Source: Propionibacteriaceae bacterium (GTDB taxonomy: Bacteria > Actinomycetota > Actinomycetes > Propionibacteriales > Propionibacteriaceae). From it: 13,631 bases of DNA. Below are positions 5,214 through 13,085 of this stretch, one piece after another; positions within the stretch are counted from its first letter, which is position 1, and each line of letters begins with the position of its first letter. The notes beneath the pieces are model-generated. The model had not been told where the DNA came from and did not search any database. It saw only the letters and a list, made by a program, of their open reading frames with translations. Location: assembly GCA_031268065.1 (NCBI GenBank), contig JAIRXX010000115.1, positions 1 through 13,631 on the forward strand, written 5' to 3'. The position numbers were made by a program, and so were the translations under genes.

Positions 5214-6397
5214 GCTGAGGCCTCCACTGCTGTTATCGGTAGTGAAATCGAATCGAAGGCGAACGCCACCGCGCCGTGGACGGCGGCGTCGTCTCCGAGA
5301 GCTGAGAGCTGCACTTGCGGCGGGTTGAGCGGGTTGCGCAGCGAGTTCCGCTCGATGGCCGCTTCGAGCGGGGCGAGCAGCACCGCGCCGGCGTCGGCAA
5401 GTTCGCCGCCGATGACGATGAGTTCCGGGTTGATCAGGTTGCACAGCGACGAGAGGGCCGCGCCGACGTAATGCGCGGCGTCGCTGATGACGCGGGAACA
5501 GCCGATATCGCCTTGGCGGGCCATTGTGATCACATCGCGCAAGGTGACATTTCCCACTGTGTGCCGCAGCGAGTGGACGATGGCCGTCGAGTTGACCATC
5601 ACTTCCAGGCAGCCCCGGTTCCCGCAGCGGCAAAGCTCCCCGTTCTCACTCACCCGGACATGGCCTATCTCCCCGGCTGTGCCGTCGTGCCCGCGCAGCA
5701 GCTCGCCGTTGGCCATGATCCCAGCGCCGATGCCATACCCGATGGAAACGAAAACCGCCGAACTCGCTTCTCTCGCCACCCCGTGCCGAGACTCGCCCAA
5801 CATCGCCAAGTTGGCGTCGTTATCGACCACCACCTGCTTGCCCAGACGCCGCGACATCGATTCAGCGAGGCGGACTTCATCCCACCCGCGCAGCAATCCA
5901 GGCACCGAGAGCATGTCCGTCTCCGCGTTGTACGGTGCGCAAATGCCCAATCCGGCGCCAAGCAATTCACCTGGGGGAGCGCCGATTGACTCCAGCATGT
6001 CGGAAACCAATTGCGCCGCCCGGTCCATGTCCGTGTCATGCCGGTGGTCAGGGGGCAGCGGCAGCCGCTGTCTTGCGACGATTGTGCCGCTGGGATCGGC
6101 CAAAGCCACCCGCAACGCCCGCGTCGAGAAATGGATCCCCGCCACCAGCCCCAGGCCGCGCGAGAGCGTCACCTGGAACGCCCGCCGCCCGGAGCGGGTC
6201 ACCTGGGTGGTGGTCACGATGCCTGCGGCTACCAATTCGTTTACGATGATTGAGACCGTGGCAGTGGACAGGCCGGTGGCGTCGGCCAACTCGACCTGGG
6301 TCATCGCGCCGAGGCGCTTGACCGTATCGACTATTCGGGCGCGGTTAGCTTCGCGGAGTGAACTCTGCGAACCAGGAGGCACCCTTCCGATAGCCAT
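5210..6397 (-). CDS. ROK-family transcriptional regulator (HTH plus sugar-kinase-like domain)
   Basis: This 395-aa protein starts with a winged-HTH region (about residues 15-70, containing TQVELADATGLSTATVS) and continues as a ROK domain. The Zn site is GEIGHV (His246) with CRCGNRGC (Cys256, 258, 263). The sugar-binding/catalytic motif DNDAN is intact (Asp194), but the phosphate loop reads GYGIGAG rather than GTGIGGG, so kinase activity is doubtful and a sugar-sensing repressor is more likely. I chose ATG 6397. A TTG at 6418 would add seven residues, but then the GGGGAGTAGG purine run (6409-6418), which looks like the ribosome binding site, would itself be coding. The gene is divergent from the multiple-sugar operon, its probable target, and translationally coupled to the downstream ATPase. 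A leader hairpin precedes it. Confidence 0.92.
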   Translation of the reverse strand: MAIGRVPPGSQSSLREANRARIVDTVKRLGAMTQVELADATGLSTATVSIIVNELVAAGIVTTTQVTRSGRRAFQVTLSRGLGLVAGIHFSTRALRVALADPSGTIVARQRLPLPPDHRHDTDMDRAAQLVSDMLESIGAPPGELLGAGLGICAPYNAETDMLSVPGLLRGWDEVRLAESMSRRLGKQVVVDNDANLAMLGESRHGVAREASSAVFVSIGYGIGAGIMANGELLRGHDGTAGEIGHVRVSENGELCRCGNRGCLEVMVNSTAIVHSLRHTVGNVTLRDVITMARQGDIGCSRVISDAAHYVGAALSSLCNLINPELIVIGGELADAGAVLLAPLEAAIERNSLRNPLNPPQVQLSALGDDAAVHGAVAFAFDSISLPITAVEASA

Positions 6398-6404
6398 AGC
6401 CCGA

Positions 6405-6448
6405 AGCCTACTCCCCAAACTGCCTAGATGGAGCCAGTGGAGTAGGCT
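6405..6448 (-). promoter_or_regulatory. 10-bp inverted repeat in the ROK leader, covering its ribosome binding site
   Basis: AGCCTACTCC (6405-6414) and GGAGTAGGCT (6439-6448) are perfect inverted arms with a 24-nt spacer. The arm nearest the gene ends 7 bp before the ROK ATG (6397) and contains the purine-rich Shine-Dalgarno segment. It can be read as a DNA operator for autoregulation or as an RNA hairpin that hides the ribosome binding site. The sequence alone does not decide. Confidence 0.55.
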
Positions 6449-6518
6449 GAATCTCAGTTGGCGACCGCTGAAGAGTTAGAGAAGTTAAGTCACAAACTGA
6501 TAACAATCCTGAATGGGT

Positions 6519-6535
6519 TTGAGTTACAAACTCAA
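6519..6535. promoter_or_regulatory. candidate ROK operator upstream of the sugar-binding protein gene
   Basis: TTGAGTT-aca-AACTCAA is a perfect 7-bp inverted repeat in the divergent intergenic region. A related, less symmetric element, AGTTaagtcacaAACT, lies about 35 bp away at 6483-6498, and both contain the string ACAAACT. That core resembles the AGTTTGT/ACAAACT half-sites known for some XylR-type ROK repressors (family knowledge; the match here is by eye). Confidence 0.5.
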
Positions 6536-6547
6536 TAGGACTAATGT
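6519..6547 (+). promoter_or_regulatory. possible promoter of the multiple-sugar ABC operon
   Basis: TTGAGT (6519-6524) and TAATGT (6542-6547) are separated by 17 bp and point toward the binding-protein gene about 100 bp downstream. Matches to the -35 and -10 consensus are 4/6 and 3/6, so it is weak. The -35 box lies inside the inverted repeat at 6519-6535, as expected for a repressed promoter. Confidence 0.3.
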
Positions 6548-6649
6548 CATCCTTACCGCCGAACCCACGGGTGAGGCAGCTACGAAGAAGTACAGCGAAG
6601 GACTCCAATGCAGGAAGACCTTCAGAAGACCCCAGAAGGGACGATCTTT

Positions 6650-7768
6650 ATGGCAAAACGCAAGATCATCGCAGCGCTGGCCGCCATTGCAATGGGATTC
6701 ACCGCATTGGCAGGCTGCTCAGCTGAACGCCCCGCAGGCTCCCCATCAGCCGGCGGCGACGAGCCGGAGGCTGGTGGCCTTATCGGCATCACCATGCCGA
6801 CCAAGAGCCTTGAGCGCTGGAACAACGACGGCGCCGAGTTGGACCGGTTGCTCAAAGAAGCCGGCTATACCACCCAACTCGACTACGCAGACAACAAACC
6901 AGAAGAGCAAGTCAAGCAGCTGGAGAACCAGATCAACGCCGGCGCCAAGGTGCTGGTGATCGCCTCCATCGAGTCGAAGGCTCTGCTCCCCACCCTGCAG
7001 AAGGCCGCTGACGCCGGGATCAAGATCCTCGCCTACGACCGCCTGTTGATGGACACCCCGAACGTCGACTACTACGCCACCTTCGACAATGAAAAGGTCG
7101 GCACCTTGCAGGGCACCTTCATCGAAGAGCAGCTTGGCCTCAAAGACGGCAAAGGCCCGTTCAACTTGGAGCCATTCGCCGGCAGCCCCGACGACAACAA
7201 CGCGAGCCTGTTCTTCAAGGGCGCTTGGGACATCCTCAGCCCCTACGTCGTTGACGGCAAGCTGGTCGTGAAGTCCGGCAAGGATCCGAAGACCCTCGCC
7301 GATTGGACCTCCATTGGCATCCTGGCTTGGAAGACCGAGACCGCGCAGTCCGAGATGGAAAACCGGCTCAACTCCTTCTATGGCGACAGCAAGGTCAACG
7401 CCGTGCTATCCCCCAACGACTCGCTGGCGCTGGGCATCGCCCAGGCTCTAGAGTCCAAGGGCTACAAGACCGGCGATGACTGGCCGTTGCTCACCGGGCA
7501 GGACGCCGACGTTGCCAATGTGAAGAACATCCTCGCCGACAAGCAGTCGATGACTGTCTGGAAGGACACCCGCGAGCTGGCCAAGCAAGCGGCCAAGATG
7601 GTTGATCAGATCATCAAGGGACAGACCGTCGATACCAACAACGACACCTACAAGAACAACACCAAGACCGTCCCCACCTATCTGCTCGATCCGCAGACCG
7701 TGGTGAAGGACCAAGTTCAGAGTGTGTTGGTCGATTCTGGATTCATCAAGGCCGATCAGCTCCAGTGA
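6650..7768 (+). CDS. multiple-monosaccharide ABC transporter substrate-binding lipoprotein (ChvE-like)
   Basis: This 372-aa protein belongs to the periplasmic-binding-protein type 1 (CUT2) group. A lipoprotein signal peptide spans residues 1-23, with the lipobox LAGC at its end, so the mature protein is anchored outside the membrane at that Cys. A short Pro/Gly/Glu-rich tether follows, and then the sugar-binding fold beginning at GLIGITMPTKSLERWNNDG. Features seen in ChvE-like proteins include ADNKPEEQVKQLENQI, AYDRLL and LTGQDAD. It would capture aldoses such as xylose, glucose, galactose or arabinose; the exact ligand is not readable. The ATG at 6650 is preferred because AGAAGGGA lies 8 nt upstream and the signal peptide then begins MAKRK; a start 14 codons earlier lacks both advantages. 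It is the first gene of the operon. Confidence 0.93.
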   Translation: MAKRKIIAALAAIAMGFTALAGCSAERPAGSPSAGGDEPEAGGLIGITMPTKSLERWNNDGAELDRLLKEAGYTTQLDYADNKPEEQVKQLENQINAGAKVLVIASIESKALLPTLQKAADAGIKILAYDRLLMDTPNVDYYATFDNEKVGTLQGTFIEEQLGLKDGKGPFNLEPFAGSPDDNNASLFFKGAWDILSPYVVDGKLVVKSGKDPKTLADWTSIGILAWKTETAQSEMENRLNSFYGDSKVNAVLSPNDSLALGIAQALESKGYKTGDDWPLLTGQDADVANVKNILADKQSMTVWKDTRELAKQAAKMVDQIIKGQTVDTNNDTYKNNTKTVPTYLLDPQTVVKDQVQSVLVDSGFIKADQLQ

Positions 7769-7788
7769 GTTAAGGGCTATTCGCCGAC

Positions 7789-7827
7789 GGGGTGTGGCAC
7801 ATTGTAGTGGAGCAGGTGCCACACCCC
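7789..7827 (+). promoter_or_regulatory. intercistronic stem-loop between the binding-protein and ATPase genes
   Basis: GGGGTGTGGCAC (7789-7800) pairs perfectly with GTGCCACACCCC (7816-7827), leaving a 15-nt loop. No T-run follows, so it is unlikely to be a full terminator. In sugar ABC operons such stems typically protect the upstream message or cause partial read-through, giving more binding protein than ATPase; that role is inferred here. Confidence 0.7.
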
Positions 7828-7885
7828 CGGCGGGTGGCCGCGAGCGATTTCTGGTCCCGTATGGCGAGGCAAGGAAAACTTTAAG

Positions 7886-9427
<1,542 letters not shown>

Positions 9428-9428
9428 C

Positions 9429-10598
9429 ATGGCTAGCTTCAAAGACAGCATTGGCGGCAGCTTGCGCCAGTACGGCATCATGGGCGCGCTCGTACTGGTG
9501 GTGGCGTTCTTCGCGGTGTTCACCAATGGGATGCTGCTGAACCCAGACAATGTGGCGACGCTCATCCTGCAGAACTCGTACGTGCTCATCCTCGCCATCG
9601 GCATGGTGATGGTGATCGTGGCCGGGCATATCGACCTGTCGGTCGGCTCGTTGGTCGCTTTCATCGGCGGCGTGCTCGGCTGGGCAGTCATCAACTGGCA
9701 TTGGCCTTGGCCGATGGCGATCGGGCTGGCGCTGGTGGTCGGCTTGCTGGTCGGCGCCTGGCATGGCTTCTGGGTCGCCTATGTGCGCATCCCCGCGTTC
9801 ATCGTCACCCTGTCTGGCATGCTCGTCTTCCGCGGCCTTGCGTTGATGATCGCCGGGGTGACGATGGCGGGCTTCGACCAGGGCTTCATCCAGATCTCCT
9901 CGGGCAAGCTCCCGCAGACCTTCTTCATCGGGAACCTTGACGGCTTGACGCTGATAATCGGCGCGGTCGGCGTGGCCGGCCTGGTCTTCTCGCAGTTGCG
10001 CTCGCGCTCGGCTCAGATCAAGCACGGTATCGCCACCGAGTCGCTGGGCTTGATGATCGGCAAGCTGGTGGTCATCTCAGTCGCCATCGTGGCGGTGACG
10101 GTGCGCCTGGCTGAGCCACGCGGCTTCGTGCCCTATCTGCTGCTGCTCATCGGGGTGCTGATCCTGATTTACAGCTTCGTGCTCAACCGCACCGTCTTCG
10201 GACGTCACATTTACGCCATCGGCGGCAACCTGAACGCCGCCATCCTCTCCGGCATCAACACCGCCCGCACCAACTTCATGATCTTTGTCCACATGGGGCT
10301 GCTCTCGGCCATCGCGGCGATAGTCGTGACTTCCCGCGCTGGAGCGGCGACGGCGCAGGTCGGTCAGAACTACGAGTTGGATGCCATCGCCGCCTGCTTC
10401 ATCGGCGGCACCGCAGTCACCGGCGGTATCGGAAGAATCTCCGGGGCGATGGTCGGGGCGCTGATCATGGGCGTGCTGAATATGGGCCTGTCGATCGGCA
10501 AAGTTGACCCGGCAGTGCAGCAGACCATCAAAGGCTTGGTGTTGTTGGGGGCGGTCGCCCTAGACCTGCTCTCCAAGCGCCGCGCCAAGGTGGCCTGA
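9429..10598 (+). CDS. mmsB: multiple-monosaccharide ABC transporter permease (MmsB/GguB-like)
   Basis: This 389-aa, highly hydrophobic protein has roughly ten or more membrane segments, starting near residue 18 (MGALVLVVAFFAVF). The BPD_transp_2 landmarks are present: GHIDLSVGSLVAFIGG, VTLSGMLVFRGLAL, YAIGGNLNAAILSGIN and CFIGGTAVTGGIGRISGAMVG. The length suits the GguB/MmsB group, which is longer than RbsC because of an extra mid-protein segment. Here that segment is about residues 160-260 and contains SQLRSRSAQIKHGIATES. It forms the membrane channel for the sugar delivered by the upstream binding protein. It is the last gene of the operon; a strong stem-loop follows 22 bp after its stop. 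Confidence 0.95.
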   Translation: MASFKDSIGGSLRQYGIMGALVLVVAFFAVFTNGMLLNPDNVATLILQNSYVLILAIGMVMVIVAGHIDLSVGSLVAFIGGVLGWAVINWHWPWPMAIGLALVVGLLVGAWHGFWVAYVRIPAFIVTLSGMLVFRGLALMIAGVTMAGFDQGFIQISSGKLPQTFFIGNLDGLTLIIGAVGVAGLVFSQLRSRSAQIKHGIATESLGLMIGKLVVISVAIVAVTVRLAEPRGFVPYLLLLIGVLILIYSFVLNRTVFGRHIYAIGGNLNAAILSGINTARTNFMIFVHMGLLSAIAAIVVTSRAGAATAQVGQNYELDAIAACFIGGTAVTGGIGRISGAMVGALIMGVLNMGLSIGKVDPAVQQTIKGLVLLGAVALDLLSKRRAKVA

Positions 10599-10620
10599 GG
10601 CGTAGCTTCCTCCTCCTTCG

Positions 10621-10668
10621 CCGAACGTCGGCTCCCTGCGGCTAATAATGTCGGGAGCCGACGTTCGG
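10621..10668 (+). terminator. 16-bp perfect stem-loop after the sugar ABC operon (probable terminator)
   Basis: CCGAACGTCGGCTCCC (10621-10636) pairs perfectly with GGGAGCCGACGTTCGG (10653-10668) around a 16-nt AT-rich loop. After one mismatch, TTC (10617-10619) and GAA (10670-10672) pair as well. There is no poly-T tract, which is common for actinobacterial terminators. Position and length favour transcription termination; an operator or element-end role is less likely. Confidence 0.75.
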
Positions 10669-10773
10669 AGAATCCCATGAGAAGAGATGCCCCACAGTGT
10701 AGCGCTGTGTGGCGAGTGAATGGGGAGAATACCGGGCCACGCAGCGAGACTTCTTTTGAACTGCGGTTGCGGT

Positions 10774-10787
10774 GGGAGAATTTTCCC
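10774..10787. promoter_or_regulatory. near-palindrome upstream of the nitroreductase gene
   Basis: GGGAGAATTTTCCC is palindromic apart from one pair and lies about 70 bp upstream of the nitroreductase start. TTGAAC at 10756-10761 is a possible -35 box 17 bp before an AT-rich stretch, AATTTT (10779-10784), which would place the palindrome over the -10 region. It is weak evidence for a regulated promoter. Confidence 0.25.
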
Positions 10788-10855
10788 GTGAGAAAAGTTG
10801 GCTGCCGTGCCGGTATTACCCGGTGCGGTACCGCCGAGAATGAAGCGAGGAACCG

Positions 10856-11416
10856 ATGAGCGACACACTCGAAGTGATCAAAACCAGGTATGCCTGCCGG
10901 GATTTCGACGGCAAACCGGTCCCTGATGGGGTGCTGCACGAAATTGCCTACGCTGGCCTGTGTGCGCCCAGCGCGATGAATTTGCAGCCCTGGCGCATCT
11001 GCGTGGTCAAGGACAAAGCGGTGATAGCGGCCTTAGACGCTCGCGGCATGGCCAAATTGGCGCTGTCCAATCCGGGTGCGCACCAGCGGATGATGGATCG
11101 CGGGGGCAGCCTGTTCTACAACGCCTCGGCAATGATCGTGGTGGCGAAACAGTCCGCAGGCCAGTTCGCGCCCGAGTTGGACTGCGGGATAGTCACCGCC
11201 AATCTGATCCTCGCCGCCAGGGCACTGGCGGTGGACTCGGTGGTCTGCGGCTTCGCGGGAATCCTCTTCGATGGCGAAGGCGCTGCCGAAGCCAAGAAGC
11301 AATTCGGTTTCCCCGAAGGCTTTGAATTCGCCGTCTCCGTGCTGCTCGGCCAGGCCAGCGGAGCGCCCAACGCGCCACACGCCCCCGACCTGGAAAAACT
11401 CATCGAAGTCGGCTGA
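10856..11416 (+). CDS. nitroreductase-family FMN flavoprotein
   Basis: This 186-aa protein has the compact nitroreductase fold signatures: RYACRDFDGKPV (11-22), where the Arg residues bind FMN phosphate; LCAPSAMNLQPWR (35-47), the FMN-binding loop; and the helix with LDCGIVTANLILAARAL near residues 107-123. Such enzymes are cytoplasmic homodimers that transfer two electrons from NAD(P)H through FMN to nitro groups, quinones or enones. The physiological substrate is not deducible. The length fits the short nitroreductases. The ATG is preceded by GAGGA with a 4-nt spacer. It is monocistronic, lying after the ABC-operon stem-loop and convergent with the second ROK gene. No functional tie to the sugar systems is evident. 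Confidence 0.92.
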   Translation: MSDTLEVIKTRYACRDFDGKPVPDGVLHEIAYAGLCAPSAMNLQPWRICVVKDKAVIAALDARGMAKLALSNPGAHQRMMDRGGSLFYNASAMIVVAKQSAGQFAPELDCGIVTANLILAARALAVDSVVCGFAGILFDGEGAAEAKKQFGFPEGFEFAVSVLLGQASGAPNAPHAPDLEKLIEVG

Positions 11417-11469
11417 GCGATCCCACACGGCAGCTTTGCCGCCAAGGCAGTGGAAAAGTCCATCGTGCG

Positions 11470-11486
11470 CGGTGGTCGTTCCACCG
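11470..11486. terminator. weak stem-loop in the convergent nitroreductase/ROK intergenic region
   Basis: CGGTGG (11470-11475) and CCACCG (11481-11486) form a 6-bp GC-rich stem with loop TCGTT. It is the clearest hairpin in the 134-bp gap between the two converging genes and could serve both. No T-run is present on either strand. Confidence 0.35.
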
Positions 11487-11550
11487 GCGTCGCGCTAAAT
11501 AGCCAATGACTTGGTGATATACCACCAGACCAGCGCCGCCGCCTTCCCCG

Positions 11551-12765
11551 CTACGGGCGTTTGGCGACTTCGGCGGCGGTGTCGGGCAGTGATTTCAAGT
11601 AGCCCTCGAATGCTTGGGCGGCTACTCCGCGGCAGACGGCGTTCCCGTTGGCGCCCGGTTGCTCAATCCGCACCGCGCCCAGGGGCACCGCTAAGGAATG
11701 GCTGTTGATGTCGGGCTGGGCCTGGTCAATGAGAACTGGGCCGAGTTGGCGGGCGACCCATCCGGTGACCACGATTATGGAGGGGTTGAGGAAGTTGACG
11801 ATGGATGCCAGCGCCATCCCCAGGTAATGGCCGGTCAGCGCGATCACTTCCAGCGCGGTGGGGTCGTTCTTGGCGGCGGCGGCGGCGCGTAGCGCGTTGA
11901 TGGTGGCTGTCTGGTCGTCGCCGCGCAGCAAATGGCTTCCGGGATCGGCCTCCCGAAGGGTTTGGATGATGCCCGGCGCCCCGACGTATGCCTCCACGCA
12001 GCCACGGGAACCGCAGCGGCAGGCCCGCCCGTCTCCGAAAAGGACGGTGTGCCCCCATTCCCCGGCGCTATTGGTGCTGCCGCGATGCACTTTCCCCTCG
12101 ATGGCGAAAGCCGCCCCAACGCCGGTGCCCAGGTTCACCACGGCGAAGTCTTGGGAGCACCGTTCCGGGTTCGCCCAAATTTCGGCCAGCACCAGCGACT
12201 TCAGCGGATTGTCCAAATACAGCGGCGCTGAGACGCTGGGCGCGAGCATGTCTATCAGCGGGACGTCATGCCAGCCCCAGTTTGGGGCGAACAGGGACAG
12301 CCCGCCAGCCTGGTCCACTTGGCCTGGCGCCGCCACCCCAACTCCGAGCAGGCGGTGTCCGGGATGCCTGCCCTGCTCTTCGGCGATGGCGGCGTTGACT
12401 TCCAGCAGCACTTCTTCGGGGCTATTTACGCTGGGCTGAGTCTCGCGCCGGGTGTGCGAGACCGTATCCAACGCCAGGTCGAGAGTTTCGACATGCACGT
12501 AGGTTTCGGCGATATCGACGCCGAGGAAAACGCCGTGGCTGGGATTGAGGGCGAGTTTTGTGGTCGGCCTCCCGACCGTTGGGGCTGCGCGGCCAACCTC
12601 GACCAGAACTTGGTTGGCGATGAGCTTGCCGCAGATGGTGGCAACAGTCGAGAAGCTGAGGCCGGTGGCCTCCACCAGTTCGCGGCGGGTGCAGACCCCA
12701 GCGGCGTGGATGGCACGCGCAACCGCGAAAGTGTTGAAGCTGTGGATGTCCGCGACAGTTTGCAT
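11551..12765 (-). CDS. ROK-family transcriptional regulator, second copy, with degenerate catalytic motif
   Basis: This 404-aa protein has an N-terminal winged HTH (about residues 8-65, TRRELVEATGLSFSTVATI) and a ROK domain. The Zn-binding site is intact: GEWGH (His239) and CRCGSRGC (Cys249, 251, 256). The phosphate loop GTGVGAA is near canonical, but the NDAN motif that supplies the catalytic Asp reads DNPLK, with Pro187 where the Asp should be. Kinase activity is therefore very unlikely and a pure ligand-responsive DNA-binding role is favoured. The start follows GGAGG with a 4-nt spacer. It is divergent from a family-1 sugar-binding protein gene, its likely target, across a region with a long perfect inverted repeat. 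It is clearly a different paralogue from the ROK at 5210-6397, with little identity outside motifs. Confidence 0.92.
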   Translation of the reverse strand: MQTVADIHSFNTFAVARAIHAAGVCTRRELVEATGLSFSTVATICGKLIANQVLVEVGRAAPTVGRPTTKLALNPSHGVFLGVDIAETYVHVETLDLALDTVSHTRRETQPSVNSPEEVLLEVNAAIAEEQGRHPGHRLLGVGVAAPGQVDQAGGLSLFAPNWGWHDVPLIDMLAPSVSAPLYLDNPLKSLVLAEIWANPERCSQDFAVVNLGTGVGAAFAIEGKVHRGSTNSAGEWGHTVLFGDGRACRCGSRGCVEAYVGAPGIIQTLREADPGSHLLRGDDQTATINALRAAAAAKNDPTALEVIALTGHYLGMALASIVNFLNPSIIVVTGWVARQLGPVLIDQAQPDINSHSLAVPLGAVRIEQPGANGNAVCRGVAAQAFEGYLKSLPDTAAEVAKRP

Positions 12766-12794
12766 GGGGCCTCCGCTGATCGGTGAACGGCCCC
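12766..12794 (-). promoter_or_regulatory. short inverted repeat in the second ROK leader
   Basis: GGGGCC (12766-12771) and GGCCCC (12789-12794) are perfect arms around 17 nt, ending directly at the ROK start codon. The downstream arm includes two G residues of the GGAGG ribosome binding site. The arrangement parallels the longer leader hairpin of the other ROK gene. Confidence 0.4.
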
Positions 12795-12813
12795 TAGTCT
12801 ACGCCTACTAGAT

Positions 12814-12850
12814 AATTATTACGAGAGTTGTTGCGAGTCTCGTAATAATT
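12814..12850. promoter_or_regulatory. perfect 13-bp inverted repeat, probable ROK operator
   Basis: AATTATTACGAGA (12814-12826) and TCTCGTAATAATT (12838-12850) are exact inverted arms separated by 11 bp. The element is strikingly AT-rich against the GC-rich surroundings and lies between the divergent ROK and solute-binding-protein genes, 49 bp before the ROK start. An inner CGAGTCTCG palindrome (12834-12842) overlaps the right arm. Because it is symmetric, a TTACGA and a TAATAA sit 18 bp apart in both directions, so weak divergent promoters could be embedded in the operator. Confidence 0.75.
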
Positions 12851-12922
12851 GGTGTACTGTCAGCAACAGGCGCGTGATAGCCACTTGCGAGACGCACTCG
12901 GCCAAGTTCAAAGGAGAATCAG

Positions 12923-13057
12923 ATGCCCGAAGCCACCGACAGCGGGTCTCCATCACTTTCGCATCCACTCCAGGCGCATCGGTCAAAGTCTGGTGCTGCC
13001 CGCCTGCTGCGGCAGGCTGGGCGGCCATCGATGATGCCAGCCGCAATTGCTGTATAG
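12923..13057 (+). CDS. possible small leader ORF (44 aa, unidentified)
   Basis: ATG 12923 follows AAAGGAGA with a 6-nt spacer, the strongest ribosome binding site in this 320-bp intergenic region. The frame runs 44 codons to TAG and ends 28 bp before the solute-binding-protein start. The peptide is Ser/Ala/Arg/Pro-rich (it begins MPEATDSGSPSLSHP and ends PAAIAV), with no signal peptide and no recognised family. It may be a leader peptide, a small protein or a decayed gene remnant. A competing frame (GTG 12874 to TGA 13089) overlaps the downstream ATG as ATGA but has a poor ribosome binding site. Confidence 0.4.
   Translation: MPEATDSGSPSLSHPLQAHRSKSGAARLLRQAGRPSMMPAAIAV
12998..13022 (+). promoter_or_regulatory. 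GC-rich hairpin upstream of the solute-binding-protein gene
   Basis: GCCC-GCCTGC pairs with GCAGGC-t-GGGC across a 4-nt loop (TGCG), giving a 10-bp stem with one bulged T. It lies inside the small ORF at 12923-13057. No T-run follows. It may stabilise the downstream message, pause ribosomes or act in attenuation; none of these is demonstrated. Confidence 0.45.
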
Positions 13058-13085
13058 AAACAAAACAAATCGAAAGGAACTCCCA

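Noticed and set aside
5214..5633. N-terminal extension of the orphan ATPase by 140 codons
   Set aside because: It lies entirely inside the ROK gene in another frame, the extra peptide is Arg/His-rich with no ABC features, and the ATGA start at 5213 explains the conserved domain.
6608..6649. Earlier start for the ChvE-like binding protein
   Set aside because: It would put 14 charged/polar residues before the signal peptide and has no good ribosome binding site. ATG 6650 gives a proper lipoprotein leader.
10621..10668. Terminal inverted repeat of an insertion sequence
   Set aside because: No transposase gene or second element end is visible. Position after an operon end and a perfect stem favour a terminator.
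10370..10939. 189-codon minus-strand frame after the permease gene
   Set aside because: It spans the permease 3' end, a strong stem-loop and the nitroreductase start, with no recognisable domain or ribosome binding site.
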